A stretch of DNA of 59,679 bases from CAVPNY01 sp963706905. GTDB lineage: Bacteria; Chloroflexota; Anaerolineae; Anaerolineales; UBA4823. The stretch covers positions 1-59,679 of the forward strand of contig CAVPNY010000004.1 of the NCBI GenBank assembly GCA_963706905.1, read 5' to 3'. This document shows, piece after piece, positions 50,593-59,400 of this stretch. Within the stretch, counting starts at the first letter, position 1, and the number at the start of each line of letters is the position of its first letter. Below the pieces are notes generated by a model. The model did no database searches. It was not told where the DNA came from and was given only the letters and a program-made list of their open reading frames with translations. The translations under genes and the position numbers were made by a program.

Positions 50593-50797
50593 AATATTTG
50601 TCATAAATATTCTATTGGAGAAGTGATGCAAAATTGCTCCTGTATGGGGCGGGGTTCATAACCACCGCCTCGTCGTAAAGTCAGACAGCCAACAGACGAA
50701 TCAGGGTGGTTGTGGCCCCGCATGCGAAGGAACGTCCCGCATGGCGTGAAGTGCCTGCTGCCCTTTTTTGTTTTCTGTTGGCTGTTTGATTCTTGAT
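50593..50797 (+). promoter_or_regulatory. Attenuator-type leader of the cysteine operon
   Basis: A mini-ORF with two Cys codons (50626-50661) is followed by hairpin GGCGGGGTT/AACCACCGCC (50648-50669). AACCACC can instead pair with GGTGGTT (50705-50711). A third part has an AGGG...CCCT closing stem, an inner CATGCG/CGCATG hairpin and T6 (50764-50769), like a terminator. A further 12-bp inverted repeat (50685-50696 and 50774-50785) encloses this. The string AGGGTGGT (50703-50710) is also the start of the T-box consensus, so a T-box is an alternative. Confidence 0.6.
50626..50661 (+). CDS. Candidate cysteine leader peptide
   Basis: 11 residues, MQNCSCMGRGS, with GGAGAAG as ribosome-binding site three bases before ATG. 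Two of the first six codons are Cys (TGC, TGT). Stalling there at low Cys-tRNA could set which leader helix forms, as in amino-acid attenuators. Confidence 0.5.
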   Translation: MQNCSCMGRGS

Positions 50798-51751
50798 ATG
50801 GCAATAATAACTGCTGATAAACAAATACAAATAACCTCATCACCGGCTGCACAGGGACTGGCAGCAGCCGTAGGGAACACCCCGCTGCTGCCGCTGCGCC
50901 GCCTGACCGAGCTGCCTGCGGGCGTGCAGGTGTCAGCAAAGGCGGAATGGTTTAATCCGAGCGGCTCGGTGAAGGACCGCTCAGCGTTGAACATTTTGCA
51001 GAGAGCCCTGGAAGAAGGTCGTCTCAGCGGGGGCAAGCGACTGCTCAACTCAACATCCGGGAACATGGGCATCGCCTATGCCACCTTCGGGGCGGCGCTG
51101 GGCATCCCAGTGACGCTGGCTATTCCGGCCAATGCCAGCCCGGAGCGGCTGGCGATCCTGCGAGCTCTGGGCGCCGAGCTGGTGCTGACCGACCCTCTGG
51201 AGGGTTCGGATGGGGCGATACGCGTCGCCCGGCGCATAGCGGATGAGCAGCCTGAGCGCTATTATTACGCAGATCAGTACAACAACCCCGCCAACTGGCA
51301 GGCGCATTACCTGAGCACCGGCCCCGAGATCGTCCAGCAGACCGGCGGAGGTGTTACCCACCTTGTCGCCGGACTGGGCACATCGGGCACGCTGATGGGC
51401 GCCGGACGTTACCTGCGCCATTACAACCCGACCATCCAGATTGTCGGCGTCCAGCCGGAGGCGGCATTCCACGGACTGGAGGGGTTGAAGCATATGCCCA
51501 CGGCGATCCAGCCGGGCATCTTCGATGCAGACTTCCCCGATCACACGCTGGAGATTGACACAGAGGCAGCTTATAGCATGACGCTGCGATTGGCGCGCCA
51601 GGAAGGATTGTTTGTAGGTGTGTCCTCAGGCGCGGCAGCAGTAGCGGCGCTGCAGATCGCCAGCCAGTTGAAAGAAGGCGTGGTGGTGGCGGTCTTTCCC
51701 GACGCAGGTTACAAGTACCTGAGCGAGAAGTTCTGGGAGCGCGAGCGATGA
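50798..51751 (+). CDS. cysM: Cysteine synthase, CysM (O-phosphoserine sulfhydrylase) type
   Basis: 317 residues, PLP fold II. Seen: AAVGNTPLLPLRRLTEL, the PLP lysine in EWFNPSGSVKDRSALN, TSGNMGIAYATFGA, VAGLGTSGTLMGAGRYL and VFPDAGYKYLSEKFW. The GLEGLKHMPTAIQPGIFD stretch corresponds to the ALRNM-like segment of mycobacterial CysM, which takes O-phosphoserine and a protein thiocarboxylate rather than sulfide. The neighbours (Mec-type protease, CysO-like carrier, MoeZ-like activator) support that role. ATG 50798 lies after the attenuator and has no clear ribosome-binding site of its own. The stop overlaps the next start (ATGA). Confidence 0.88.
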   Translation: MAIITADKQIQITSSPAAQGLAAAVGNTPLLPLRRLTELPAGVQVSAKAEWFNPSGSVKDRSALNILQRALEEGRLSGGKRLLNSTSGNMGIAYATFGAALGIPVTLAIPANASPERLAILRALGAELVLTDPLEGSDGAIRVARRIADEQPERYYYADQYNNPANWQAHYLSTGPEIVQQTGGGVTHLVAGLGTSGTLMGAGRYLRHYNPTIQIVGVQPEAAFHGLEGLKHMPTAIQPGIFDADFPDHTLEIDTEAAYSMTLRLARQEGLFVGVSSGAAAVAALQIASQLKEGVVVAVFPDAGYKYLSEKFWERER

Positions 51752-52188
51752 GATTAGAGATCCCCCCAGAAATCCTGAGGCAAATTCAACGGCATGGTGA
51801 AGCGGCTTATCCAGAGGAAGGCGCAGGTTTGCTGCTTGGCAACAGCCAAGGAGCAATCCAGCAGATTCAGGCGATCCTGGATCTACACAATACCCGCGAA
51901 GACCAGGCCCGCCACAACCGCTATCTGCTCTCGGCTGAGGATTACCTGCAGGCTGAGGTAGAAGCCGACCGGTTAGGCCTGGATGTACTGGGCGTGTTCC
52001 ATTCTCACCCTGACCATCCCAACCAGCCTTCAGAGTTCGATCGGGAGTGGGCCTGGCCGTCATTCTGTTATATCATCACCAGCGTGTGGTCCGGCCGCGC
52101 CATCGAGAGCCGCGCCTGGCGCCTGGCTGAGGATCGCCAGGCGTTTGTAGAGGAGCGATTAATGGTGCGAGACATGGAAAAAGAGTAG
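51748..52188 (+). CDS. mec: JAMM/Mov34 metalloprotease, Mec+ type
   Basis: 146 residues. YPEEGAGLLLG and HSHPDHPNQPSEFD form the complete JAMM zinc site (E, HxH, S and D). In Mycobacterium the Mec+ enzyme cleaves cysteine off the C-terminal Gly of the sulfur carrier CysO after CysM has attached it. It could also cut after the internal Gly-Gly of the next gene's product, since JAMM enzymes cut ubiquitin-like tails. Overlaps cysM by four bases. The carrier gene follows after 36 bp. Confidence 0.88.
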   Translation: MRLEIPPEILRQIQRHGEAAYPEEGAGLLLGNSQGAIQQIQAILDLHNTREDQARHNRYLLSAEDYLQAEVEADRLGLDVLGVFHSHPDHPNQPSEFDREWAWPSFCYIITSVWSGRAIESRAWRLAEDRQAFVEERLMVRDMEKE

Positions 52189-52224
52189 CAATTTATCGTA
52201 AAATGATGTAAAGGAAACGAGTAC

Positions 52225-52968
52225 ATGCCAACGATTAAAGTTCCCTCCCCGCTGCGGAGTTACACCAATGGGCAGGCCGAAGTGTCTGTTCAGGGCAGCA
52301 CAGTCGGCGCGGCAATGGGTGATTTCATCGCCATTTATCCATCTTTAAAGCCGCACCTGTTTAATGGCAAGGGCGAGCTGCGCCCATTTGTGAACCTGTT
52401 CCTGAACAGCCAGGATGTCCGCCACATGCAAGGTTTGGATACACCCCTGGCAGAGGAAGACCGACTGATGATTGTGCCGAGCATCGCGGGCGGGTCGGAG
52501 CAGGTCGACCACGCGGCGCTGCGCACCAACCAGGCCTTCATCATTGCCCTGAGCCTGCTGGCATTCATCCTGAACCAGCCCTGGCTGGCGGGAGTGGTAG
52601 CCGGGATGATCATCCTGGGCACGATCTTAGAAGTCCCCGCGTTTGGATTTGTCTACCGGCGGATCTTCAGGCCGCTGGGCTGGATCAAGCCAGATGTACT
52701 CAGAGATAATCCCGAGCCGCACCGCTTCGCTCAGGGATTTGGCGGGGTTGCGCTGGCGGCGGGTGTGGCGGCCCTGCTCGCCGGAGCCAGCGGGTTGGGG
52801 TGGGGTCTGGTGTGGCTGGTGATCGCCCTGGCGGCGCTCAACCTGTTCGGCGGGTTCTGCGCTGGCTGCGCGGTCTATTACTGGCTGAGCCGCTGGCACG
52901 CGCCTGGCTTCGTCCAGTCACCGCCGCCGGATACCTTCCCCGGGATGCGGCCGAAAGCGAAGGCGTAA
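52225..52968 (+). CDS. Ubiquitin-like sulfur carrier (CysO/MoaD) fused to a DUF4395 membrane domain
   Basis: 247 residues. Residues 1-90 form a MoaD/ThiS-like beta-grasp domain: TIKVPSPLRSYTNGQAEVSVQG, FVNLFLNSQDVRHMQGLDTPL and IVPSIAGG, which is where CysO ends in a free, thiocarboxylated Gly-Gly. Here translation runs on without a break into a DUF4395 domain with four helices (VDHAALRTNQAFIIAL, VPAFGFVYRRIF) and the conserved cysteine turn GGFCAGCAVYYWL. No stop or frame problem is visible between the two. A thioredoxin with a membrane anchor and a MoeB-rhodanese follow. The carrier must either act as a membrane-bound form or be cut after GG, most simply by the JAMM protease upstream. Confidence 0.85.
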   Translation: MPTIKVPSPLRSYTNGQAEVSVQGSTVGAAMGDFIAIYPSLKPHLFNGKGELRPFVNLFLNSQDVRHMQGLDTPLAEEDRLMIVPSIAGGSEQVDHAALRTNQAFIIALSLLAFILNQPWLAGVVAGMIILGTILEVPAFGFVYRRIFRPLGWIKPDVLRDNPEPHRFAQGFGGVALAAGVAALLAGASGLGWGLVWLVIALAALNLFGGFCAGCAVYYWLSRWHAPGFVQSPPPDTFPGMRPKAKA

Positions 52969-52969
52969 C

Positions 52970-53449
52970 ATGGATAACGCTATCCTGACCCGAATATTGT
53001 GGGCAGCAGCCATTACCGGTGGTGGGATCGCGGTGTACTGGCTGGCCAACCGCGTCATTCTGGCGCGTGTGCGCGGAAAGCGGTTGGGGCTGGAGTCGGT
53101 CCGTCCTGACATTCCGGCGATCCTGTACTTCACCACACCAACCTGCGCCCCCTGCAAGACTGTGCAGCGCCCCGCGCTGGGGCGTTTGAAAGAGCGTCTG
53201 GGCGACTGCCTGCAGGTGATCGAAGTGGATGCCAGCTCCCGGCCAGACCTGGCGGATTACTGGGGCGTTTTGAGCGTCCCGACAACATTTGTGATCGATT
53301 CGCAAGGCCGGGCGCGGCGTGTCAACCACGGAGTGGCCAGCGCAGAGCGGCTGCTCAAGCAGATCGAGGAAGTGGAAGGGCGTTCGTTCTACAGCGAGTT
53401 TTTCCAGGGAGCTCTGCGCCGTTTGGGTCTTTTGAGGAATACCCCATGA
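52970..53449 (+). CDS. Membrane-anchored thioredoxin-fold protein
   Basis: 159 residues. One N-terminal anchor helix (ILTRILWAAAITGGGIAVYWLAN) then a thioredoxin domain with YFTTPTCAPCKTVQRPAL (CAPC active site) and VPTTFVIDSQGRARRVNHG (cis-Pro loop). It starts one base after the carrier-DUF4395 gene. DUF4395 and thioredoxin-like proteins often occur together. The pair may move reducing power or persulfide sulfur at the membrane. Its stop overlaps the next start by four bases. Confidence 0.85.
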   Translation: MDNAILTRILWAAAITGGGIAVYWLANRVILARVRGKRLGLESVRPDIPAILYFTTPTCAPCKTVQRPALGRLKERLGDCLQVIEVDASSRPDLADYWGVLSVPTTFVIDSQGRARRVNHGVASAERLLKQIEEVEGRSFYSEFFQGALRRLGLLRNTP

Positions 53450-54615
53450 GTGGACAAAATGGCAATATCGAACTGAGCCATGAGGAGATCCTGCGGTATA
53501 GCCGCCACCTGCTGATCCCCGAGGTGGGGTTAGCCGGGCAGAAGAAACTAAAGGCCGCCAGCGCCCTGGTAATCGGCACCGGCGGGCTGGGATCGCCGGT
53601 GGCGCTCTATCTGGCAGCAGCGGGAGTGGGGCGGATCGGGCTGGTGGATTTTGATGTGGTAGATGCCTCCAACCTGCAGCGCCAGGTGATTCATGGCACC
53701 GCCGGGCTGGGAACGCTCAAAGTGGAATCAGCCCGGAGGCGGATGCTGGATATCAACCCGGATATCCAGGTGGAGGTGTACAATGAGCCTTTCACCTCCC
53801 AAAATGCCATGCGCATCGCCCAGGATTACGATGTCCTGATCGATGGCACCGACAATTTTCCCACGCGATACCTGACCAATGATGTGTGCGTCCTGCTGGG
53901 CAAGCCGAATGTATACGGCTCGATCTTCCGCTTTGATGGGCAGGTGAGCGTGTTTGACGCGCGCCGCGGGCCGTGCTATCGCTGCTTGTTTCCCGAGCCG
54001 CCCCCGCCTGGATTGGTGCCGTCCTGCGCAGAAGGGGGCGTGCTAGGCGTGCTGCCAGGCACCATTGGCACACTGCAGGCGACCGAAGCCTTGAAGCTAC
54101 TCCTGGGGGTGGGCGAAACGCTGATCGGGCGGCTGCTACTCTATAACGCGCTGGATATGTCTTTTGACTTTGTCTCCCTGCGCAAGAACCCTAACTGCAA
54201 AGTTTGCGGCCCCAATCCGGAAGTGACCGAGCTGATCGATTATGAAGCCTTCTGCGGCGTGCCTGGGATCACTCACGAGGAAGGCAGTGTGGGCGGCGGC
54301 TGGGACATCGAAGCCAGCGAACTGGCGGAGCGCCTGGAGGGAGGCGAAGCGATTCAACTGCTAGACGTGCGCGAGCCCCATGAACTGGAGATCTCTCATC
54401 TAGAGGGCGCCAGGCTGATTCCACTGGGACAACTGGCGGCGCGCCTCTCCGAGCTGGACAGCGCCGAGGAGATGGTGGTGTTCTGCAAAGGCGGGACGCG
54501 CTCGGCGCGCGCCCTGGAGCTGCTGGCGAGCGCTGGTTTTCGCAAGGTCAAGAACCTGAAGGGCGGCATCAACGCCTGGGCCAAGGAGGTTGATCCCAGG
54601 CTACCGATTTATTAA
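53446..54615 (+). CDS. MoeB/ThiF-type adenylyltransferase with C-terminal rhodanese (MoeZ-like)
   Basis: 389 residues. The E1-like domain has GTGGLGSPVALYLAAAGVGRI (ATP loop), DNFPTRYLTNDVC, the catalytic-type Cys in GPCYRCLFPEPPPPG and zinc cysteines CKVCG. The rhodanese domain (about 280-389) has LLDVREPHELEISHLEGA and active-site VVFCKGGTRS. MoeZ adenylates the carrier's terminal Gly and transfers sulfur to make the thiocarboxylate. This needs a free C-terminal Gly-Gly, which the neighbouring carrier only gains after cleavage. Last gene of the operon. Confidence 0.92.
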   Translation: MSGQNGNIELSHEEILRYSRHLLIPEVGLAGQKKLKAASALVIGTGGLGSPVALYLAAAGVGRIGLVDFDVVDASNLQRQVIHGTAGLGTLKVESARRRMLDINPDIQVEVYNEPFTSQNAMRIAQDYDVLIDGTDNFPTRYLTNDVCVLLGKPNVYGSIFRFDGQVSVFDARRGPCYRCLFPEPPPPGLVPSCAEGGVLGVLPGTIGTLQATEALKLLLGVGETLIGRLLLYNALDMSFDFVSLRKNPNCKVCGPNPEVTELIDYEAFCGVPGITHEEGSVGGGWDIEASELAERLEGGEAIQLLDVREPHELEISHLEGARLIPLGQLAARLSELDSAEEMVVFCKGGTRSARALELLASAGFRKVKNLKGGINAWAKEVDPRLPIY

Positions 54616-54632
54616 CCAGTACCTGAGCGGGG

Positions 54633-54687
54633 TTGCGCTTCGACTGCAGACAAAGCCTTCCGCTCAGCGTGCGGCGCTTCGACTGCA
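54633..54687. repeat. REP-like palindromic repeat, copy 2
   Basis: GCGCTTCGACTGCA occurs twice (54635-54648 and 54674-54687), with CTTCCGCTCAGCG between. The same blocks are found inverted at 32452-32500. Confidence 0.5.
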
Positions 54688-54769
54688 ATTCACTTACCTT
54701 ATTGAGCTGGTGCTGGCTTCTGTGCGTGGAGAATCTTTTGGAGTGGGTGTAAACATCGACGTTTGCCAG

Positions 54770-54783
54770 TATAATGGCGCATC
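54770..54783 (+). promoter_or_regulatory. Leaderless-type promoter of the PIG-L gene (-10 box)
   Basis: TATAAT at 54770-54775 is followed by eight bases and ATG 54784. No ribosome-binding site is present. Confidence 0.5.
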
Positions 54784-55668
54784 ATGAACGGCAAATCACC
54801 TGATAGAAACCATACGCTGCTGGCAGTGCTGGCCCATCCTGACGACGAATCCTTCGGGATGGGCGGCACGCTGGCGTTATACGCGCAGCGCGGGGCGGCG
54901 GTGCACCTGGCGTGCGCTACGCGCGGCGAGGTAGGCGAGGTAGCACCGCACTTCCTGGAGCATTTTGCCTCGATCGGAGACCTGCGCGAGAACGAGCTGC
55001 GCTGCGCAGCCGGCATGCTTGGCCTGGCAGGCGTACACTTTCTAGGCTACCGCGATTCAGGCATGCCTGGATCGCCTGAGAACGTGCACCCTAATGCGCT
55101 GGCAGCCGCCCCGCTGGATGAGGTTGCCGCCAAAGTCGCCCATTTAATTCGTAAGCTCCGCCCGCAGGTGGTGGTGACCTTCGACCCGGTCGGAGGCTAT
55201 CGCCATCCCGACCACATCGCCATCCACCAGGCCACGGTGAAGGCCTTCTACGCAGCCGGCGATCCGACGGTCTACCCTGGCGAAGAGCCGGCTTACCAGC
55301 CGCAAAAACTGTATTTCCATACCTTCCCGCGCGGCTGGTTGAAATGGGCCTTGCGGTTGATGCCGCTGGTTGGCAAAGACCCGCGCCACTTTGGGCAGAA
55401 CGGCGATATTGACCTGGTGGTCCTGGCTCAGGATGATTTTCCGGTGCATGCCCGGATTGACTTCAGCCCGGTCAAGGAGCTCAAGGAGAAGGCTTCCGCC
55501 TGCCATGCCAGCCAGGGTGGCATGACTGAACAGTCTGGGTTGCTGCGTTATGTCTTGCGCCTGACCGCTGCCAGGGAGAGTTTTATGCGGGCTTATCCGG
55601 AGGCAACGCCGGGCTTGCGCGAGGGCGATCTATTCGATGGCGTTTATGAAATGAATCATAAACGATGA
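54784..55668 (+). CDS. PIG-L/LmbE-family zinc deacetylase
   Basis: 294 residues. AVLAHPDDESFGMGGTLALYA (the AHPDDE zinc motif), VTFDPVGGYRHPDHIAIHQ (HPDH, second part of the site) and HASQGGMTEQ near the end are typical of LmbE/MshB-like N-acetyl-sugar deacetylases. The substrate could be a GlcNAc-containing thiol or lipid. No thiol-synthesis partner gene is adjacent, apart from the cysteine operon 170 bp upstream. Confidence 0.85.
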   Translation: MNGKSPDRNHTLLAVLAHPDDESFGMGGTLALYAQRGAAVHLACATRGEVGEVAPHFLEHFASIGDLRENELRCAAGMLGLAGVHFLGYRDSGMPGSPENVHPNALAAAPLDEVAAKVAHLIRKLRPQVVVTFDPVGGYRHPDHIAIHQATVKAFYAAGDPTVYPGEEPAYQPQKLYFHTFPRGWLKWALRLMPLVGKDPRHFGQNGDIDLVVLAQDDFPVHARIDFSPVKELKEKASACHASQGGMTEQSGLLRYVLRLTAARESFMRAYPEATPGLREGDLFDGVYEMNHKR

Positions 55669-56072
55669 AGCCAGGAATTCCTGAACCTGAAGCTTTTTAG
55701 CTGACACCCTTTTTGAAGTATAAAAACCGACTGTAAGCAGACGGCACCTGACCGCCTTTACTGACCACGAACGGTAAAACCGGAATCCCCAACTATATAT
55801 TCTTCCCAAACAATGACTTCTACCGTAAACCTGAACCGAGATTGGCTTCCGGAAACGCCCCCAATTATTGGGTGGTCTGAAGTACTGCACTGCATAAAAT
55901 GCCAATGAGAGCGATATCTTCTTCGTTGCGCAGCGCAGGGATGCGGAAATCGTGGACGAGAAAATCGATCACATCGGCCGAAGAGCTTTGCTGAAGATGG
56001 CTAACGAATAAGATTGCGCTTCCTGAGTATGCAAAGGACCAACCGGCCCACGTGGCAGTCAGGCAGTCCATC
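55669..56072 (+). other. 404-bp stretch without a recognised gene
   Basis: Between the PIG-L stop and a strong terminator. No plausible CDS or named RNA was found. It could be a long 3' UTR, a small RNA or a decayed gene. A 96-residue minus-strand frame (55865-56155) has no support and is crossed by the terminator. Confidence 0.4.
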
Positions 56073-56109
56073 GCACCGTCCCGAGAATCCCTCGGGGCGG
56101 TGTTCTTTT
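56073..56109 (+). terminator. Strong intrinsic terminator
   Basis: CACCGTCCCGAG (56073-56084) pairs with CTCGGGGCGGTG (56090-56101), 12 bp with one G-T pair, loop AATCC, followed by TTCTTTTT. Confidence 0.9.
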
Positions 56110-56175
56110 TCATGGCCAGCAGGTGACAAAAGTAATATTTTCGCCTGATTTCCATCCGGGATCAAAACTGGTATC

Positions 56176-56203
56176 TTGCATTTGTGATTTTCGGGACTAT
56201 AAT
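56176..56203 (+). promoter_or_regulatory. Promoter of the phosphatase leader
   Basis: TTGCAT (56176-56181), 16 bp, TATAAT (56198-56203). A transcript would start near 56210. Confidence 0.65.
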
Positions 56204-56209
56204 ATTAAC

Positions 56210-56432
56210 AGAAGTTAAACAGGGGGAAAGCTTATAAAATAATACGAGTGAAGAAAGATATCCGTCGGGGGGCCGACGCGTGTATGCCCCCCTGGGGAAG
56301 GAGGTGAGCGCAGGTATCTTCTCGTAAGTAACCAACCAGCCTTGCAGGATAAGGGCAAGACGGGCCACTGATACTATCTTTTAGCAAACCGACCTGTGGG
56401 GCCGTGGGTTGCTGGTTTCAGGCAACCTTTTT
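56210..56432 (+). ncRNA. Structured leader RNA ending in a terminator, candidate riboswitch or attenuator
   Basis: Elements: outer stem AAGATATCC/GGTATCTT (about 56254-56320) enclosing hairpin CGTCGG-GGGG-CCGACG (56263-56278) and a G-rich arm GGGGAAGGAGGTGAGCGC. A second hairpin CCTTGC/GCAAG follows (56340-56359). The terminator is GGTTGC/GCAACC (56407-56427) followed by T5. AACCAGC (56334-56340) can pair with GCTGGTT (56411-56417) inside the terminator loop, giving an antiterminator. It does not match a riboswitch class I know. Confidence 0.5.
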
Positions 56433-56486
56433 GCATTGTCGCTACCAATAAGACTATTTGTTTGACCAATCAGAAAGGAGATTGGG

Positions 56487-59400
56487 ATGACCAAGAAAAA
56501 CAGCTGGCGAGCCTTTTCAATCTTTGTAGTGCTCGCTCTTTTCGTTTCCCTTGTGCCAACGGCAGCTTCTGCTGGCACCATAACCTCAGCACCAATTGCC
56601 GAAAGCGTGATCTTCTTCGCGGCTGACGGCATGCGCCCTGACCTGATGCAGAAGTACGCTGGCGAGGGATTGATGCCCACCTACACAGGCCTGATGGCCA
56701 GGGGTATAAGCGGGGATAATGGCCTGGTGCAGGCCTTCCCACCCAACACCGGTGTGGGCTGGTACACCCTGGCCACTGGGACCTACCCTGGAGAAGCCGG
56801 CTCGACCAATAACACCTTCCACCGCACCGGCGACACCTTCAGCAACCGCACGGCGGCCTTCTCAGCCGGCGTGCTGCAGGCGGATACGCTCGCCGAAGCA
56901 GCCGAACGGGCGGGCAAAAAGGTGGTCTCCATGGAGTGGTCGGGCGGCTCGCGCACGATGACTCCGCTCAAAGGCCCGGTGGTCGACTATCGCAACTTCT
57001 ACTCCAACCGGGGCCTGTGGACCAACTGGGATGTCCCGGGCCAGCCGGCTGGCGCGACCGCCTTTGGGGTGCAATACCAACGCTATGACCTGGTAGACGC
57101 GGCCGGCTGGACCAATGCACCGGCCTCCTTCAGCCCGGCCAAGCAAGGCGTCTTTGATTTAGGTTCATATACATCCGGCGGCTCACCGGTGATCGCCAAC
57201 GATCAATACGATTTCTATGTCTATGACTCCACCAATGACGCGGCAGTCAACTATGATAATGTATTGATCGTACCCAATGCCAACGGGAAAAACGGCAGCA
57301 AGGCCGTTGCCGATCTTATGGAGAAAGAATGGGCGGACGTGAAGGTTGTGCTGGCCAATCCGGCGGGTAAGACCGGCGGCTTTTATGTCAAAGCCATGCT
57401 GCTGGCACCCGACCTGAGCCAGTTCAGCCTGTTCTTCACCTCGGTGGCGCGGGCAGTGGCAACCTGCACAGGCTGCGGTTATGCCGGCGACTTCGAGGAT
57501 GACCTCAACCGGCTGTTCCCCAGCTCCACCGCGGCTGACTACGCCGTGTTTGAATCGGGGCTGGTCGACGCCGACACCTATGCCGAGCAAGGCCTGAAGT
57601 GGAAAGACGCCCATTTCACTTACCTGCGGTATATCCTCAGCACAGCTTCGGTGCCTACCGTGACCGGCGGGAGCGTCGTCGGAATGGGGTACAAACCCAA
57701 GCTATTGCTGCTGGGCAACCCGGTCACCGACGAGTTCTCGCACATGTTCCTGGGATTAAGCACGCAGTCTGTCAATGGTGTGACAAATCCCTACTATAAC
57801 AACTACTACTCCTATGGGGAACTGATCACTCCAGAGAGAGCCGAGGGCTTTCTGAAGGCTGCCTACGCGGAGGCCGACGAAACCCTGGCGCTTGGCCAGA
57901 AGTTAATCGGCGGCCGGCCGACCGTCTTTGCGACGTCGGATCATGGCTTCAGCGCGCAGTGGCTGGCGGTCAACGCCGGTAAAGTCCTGCTTGATGCTGG
58001 CCTGCAAAACAGCGGCGGAACGCCTCTGACGGAGGTGTTCAGCAATTGCCGGACTGGCACCGGAACAGGCGCCATCAATTTGGCCAAGGCCTGCTGGGCA
58101 GGCGGCACAGCGCAGATCTATGTCAACACCACCCTGCCAACAGGCGAGACTTACGAGGGAGTTCGCACGAAAGTGATGAATGCCTTCTCAAGCCTGTCCG
58201 ATCCGGCCAATCCGGGGGCGCAGGTGGTGCTGAAAATCATGAAGAAGGAAGAGCTGCGCAACGTGGACGGCAGCGACTCGCTGCAACCCAATCGCTCCGG
58301 CGATGTGGTGGTGGTGTTGAAGCCGCCCTACCAGTTTGACGCGGCCACCTTCGGCCAGACGATCGCCTTCTCGCAGTTCTTCGGCCAGCACGGCTACCTA
58401 CCCGAGACAGTCAACCTGGCGGAAAATGTAAACATGCACGCCACCTTCGTGGCCTCTGGGACGGGCATCACGCGTCGGGCTCCCCTTGCCGGCGTGCGCG
58501 CGGTAGATCTTGCGCCAACTATCGCTTTCTTATTGAACTTCCCAGGCCCGAACAACGCGCGCGGTCGCATTTTATACGATCTGTTTCCACGCCCAACCCA
58601 GTTCAAGGAAGCCACCATCCTGACCTTAAGTGACTTCCATGGCCAGCTGACCCCGCTCACGCAAACCTCAGATACAGTTGGGCCTAGCTATGCCATCGGT
58701 GGGGCGGCGTATCTCAAGCCGTGGTTTGACCTGTACCGGGCAGAAGCCAAGGATGGCTCGGTCACCCTGACGGCTGGCGACGCAGTCGGGGCTACCCCGC
58801 CCATCTCCAACTTCTTCGGCGACCAGCCAACCATCAAGCTGATGAATATGATGGGTGTGACCCAGGATACCTTCGGCAACCACAACTTCGACTACGGGTC
58901 GGAATACCTGCGCACGATGCTGATCCCGCTGGCGAATTTTAAGTACCTGGCGGCCAATGTTGTCTACCCCAGCGGCAAATACCCAGCCGAATGGAAGCCC
59001 TCCACCATAGTCAATCTGAACGGCCTGAAGCTGGGCATCATCGGCTACACCCTGACTGAGCTGCCGACGCTGATCTTCCCAGGGTACCTGGATCCGTTCG
59101 TGGTCACTGACCCGGTTTTGGCTGTAAATCGCCAGATCCGCACCCTGCGCTTCCAAAACGGGGTAAATGCGATCTTTGTCGCCGGGCATATCGGCGCTGA
59201 CCCGACCTCCAGCACGGTGACCAGCCCGAACGATCCCCTGCTCGGCTTCACCAAATCGCTGGTGGGCGCGGACGCAGTGCTGGGCGGGCACACCCACTAC
59301 CAGACGATCGGCGCTGCCCCCAACGGGACGCTGATCGTGGAGAATGTCAATGCGGGCACGCGCTTCACGCGAGTGCGCCTGGTGGTGGACACCAACACCA

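Noticed and set aside
55865..56155. 96-residue minus-strand reading frame
   Set aside because: No ribosome-binding site, no recognisable domain, odd composition, and a strong plus-strand terminator lies inside it.
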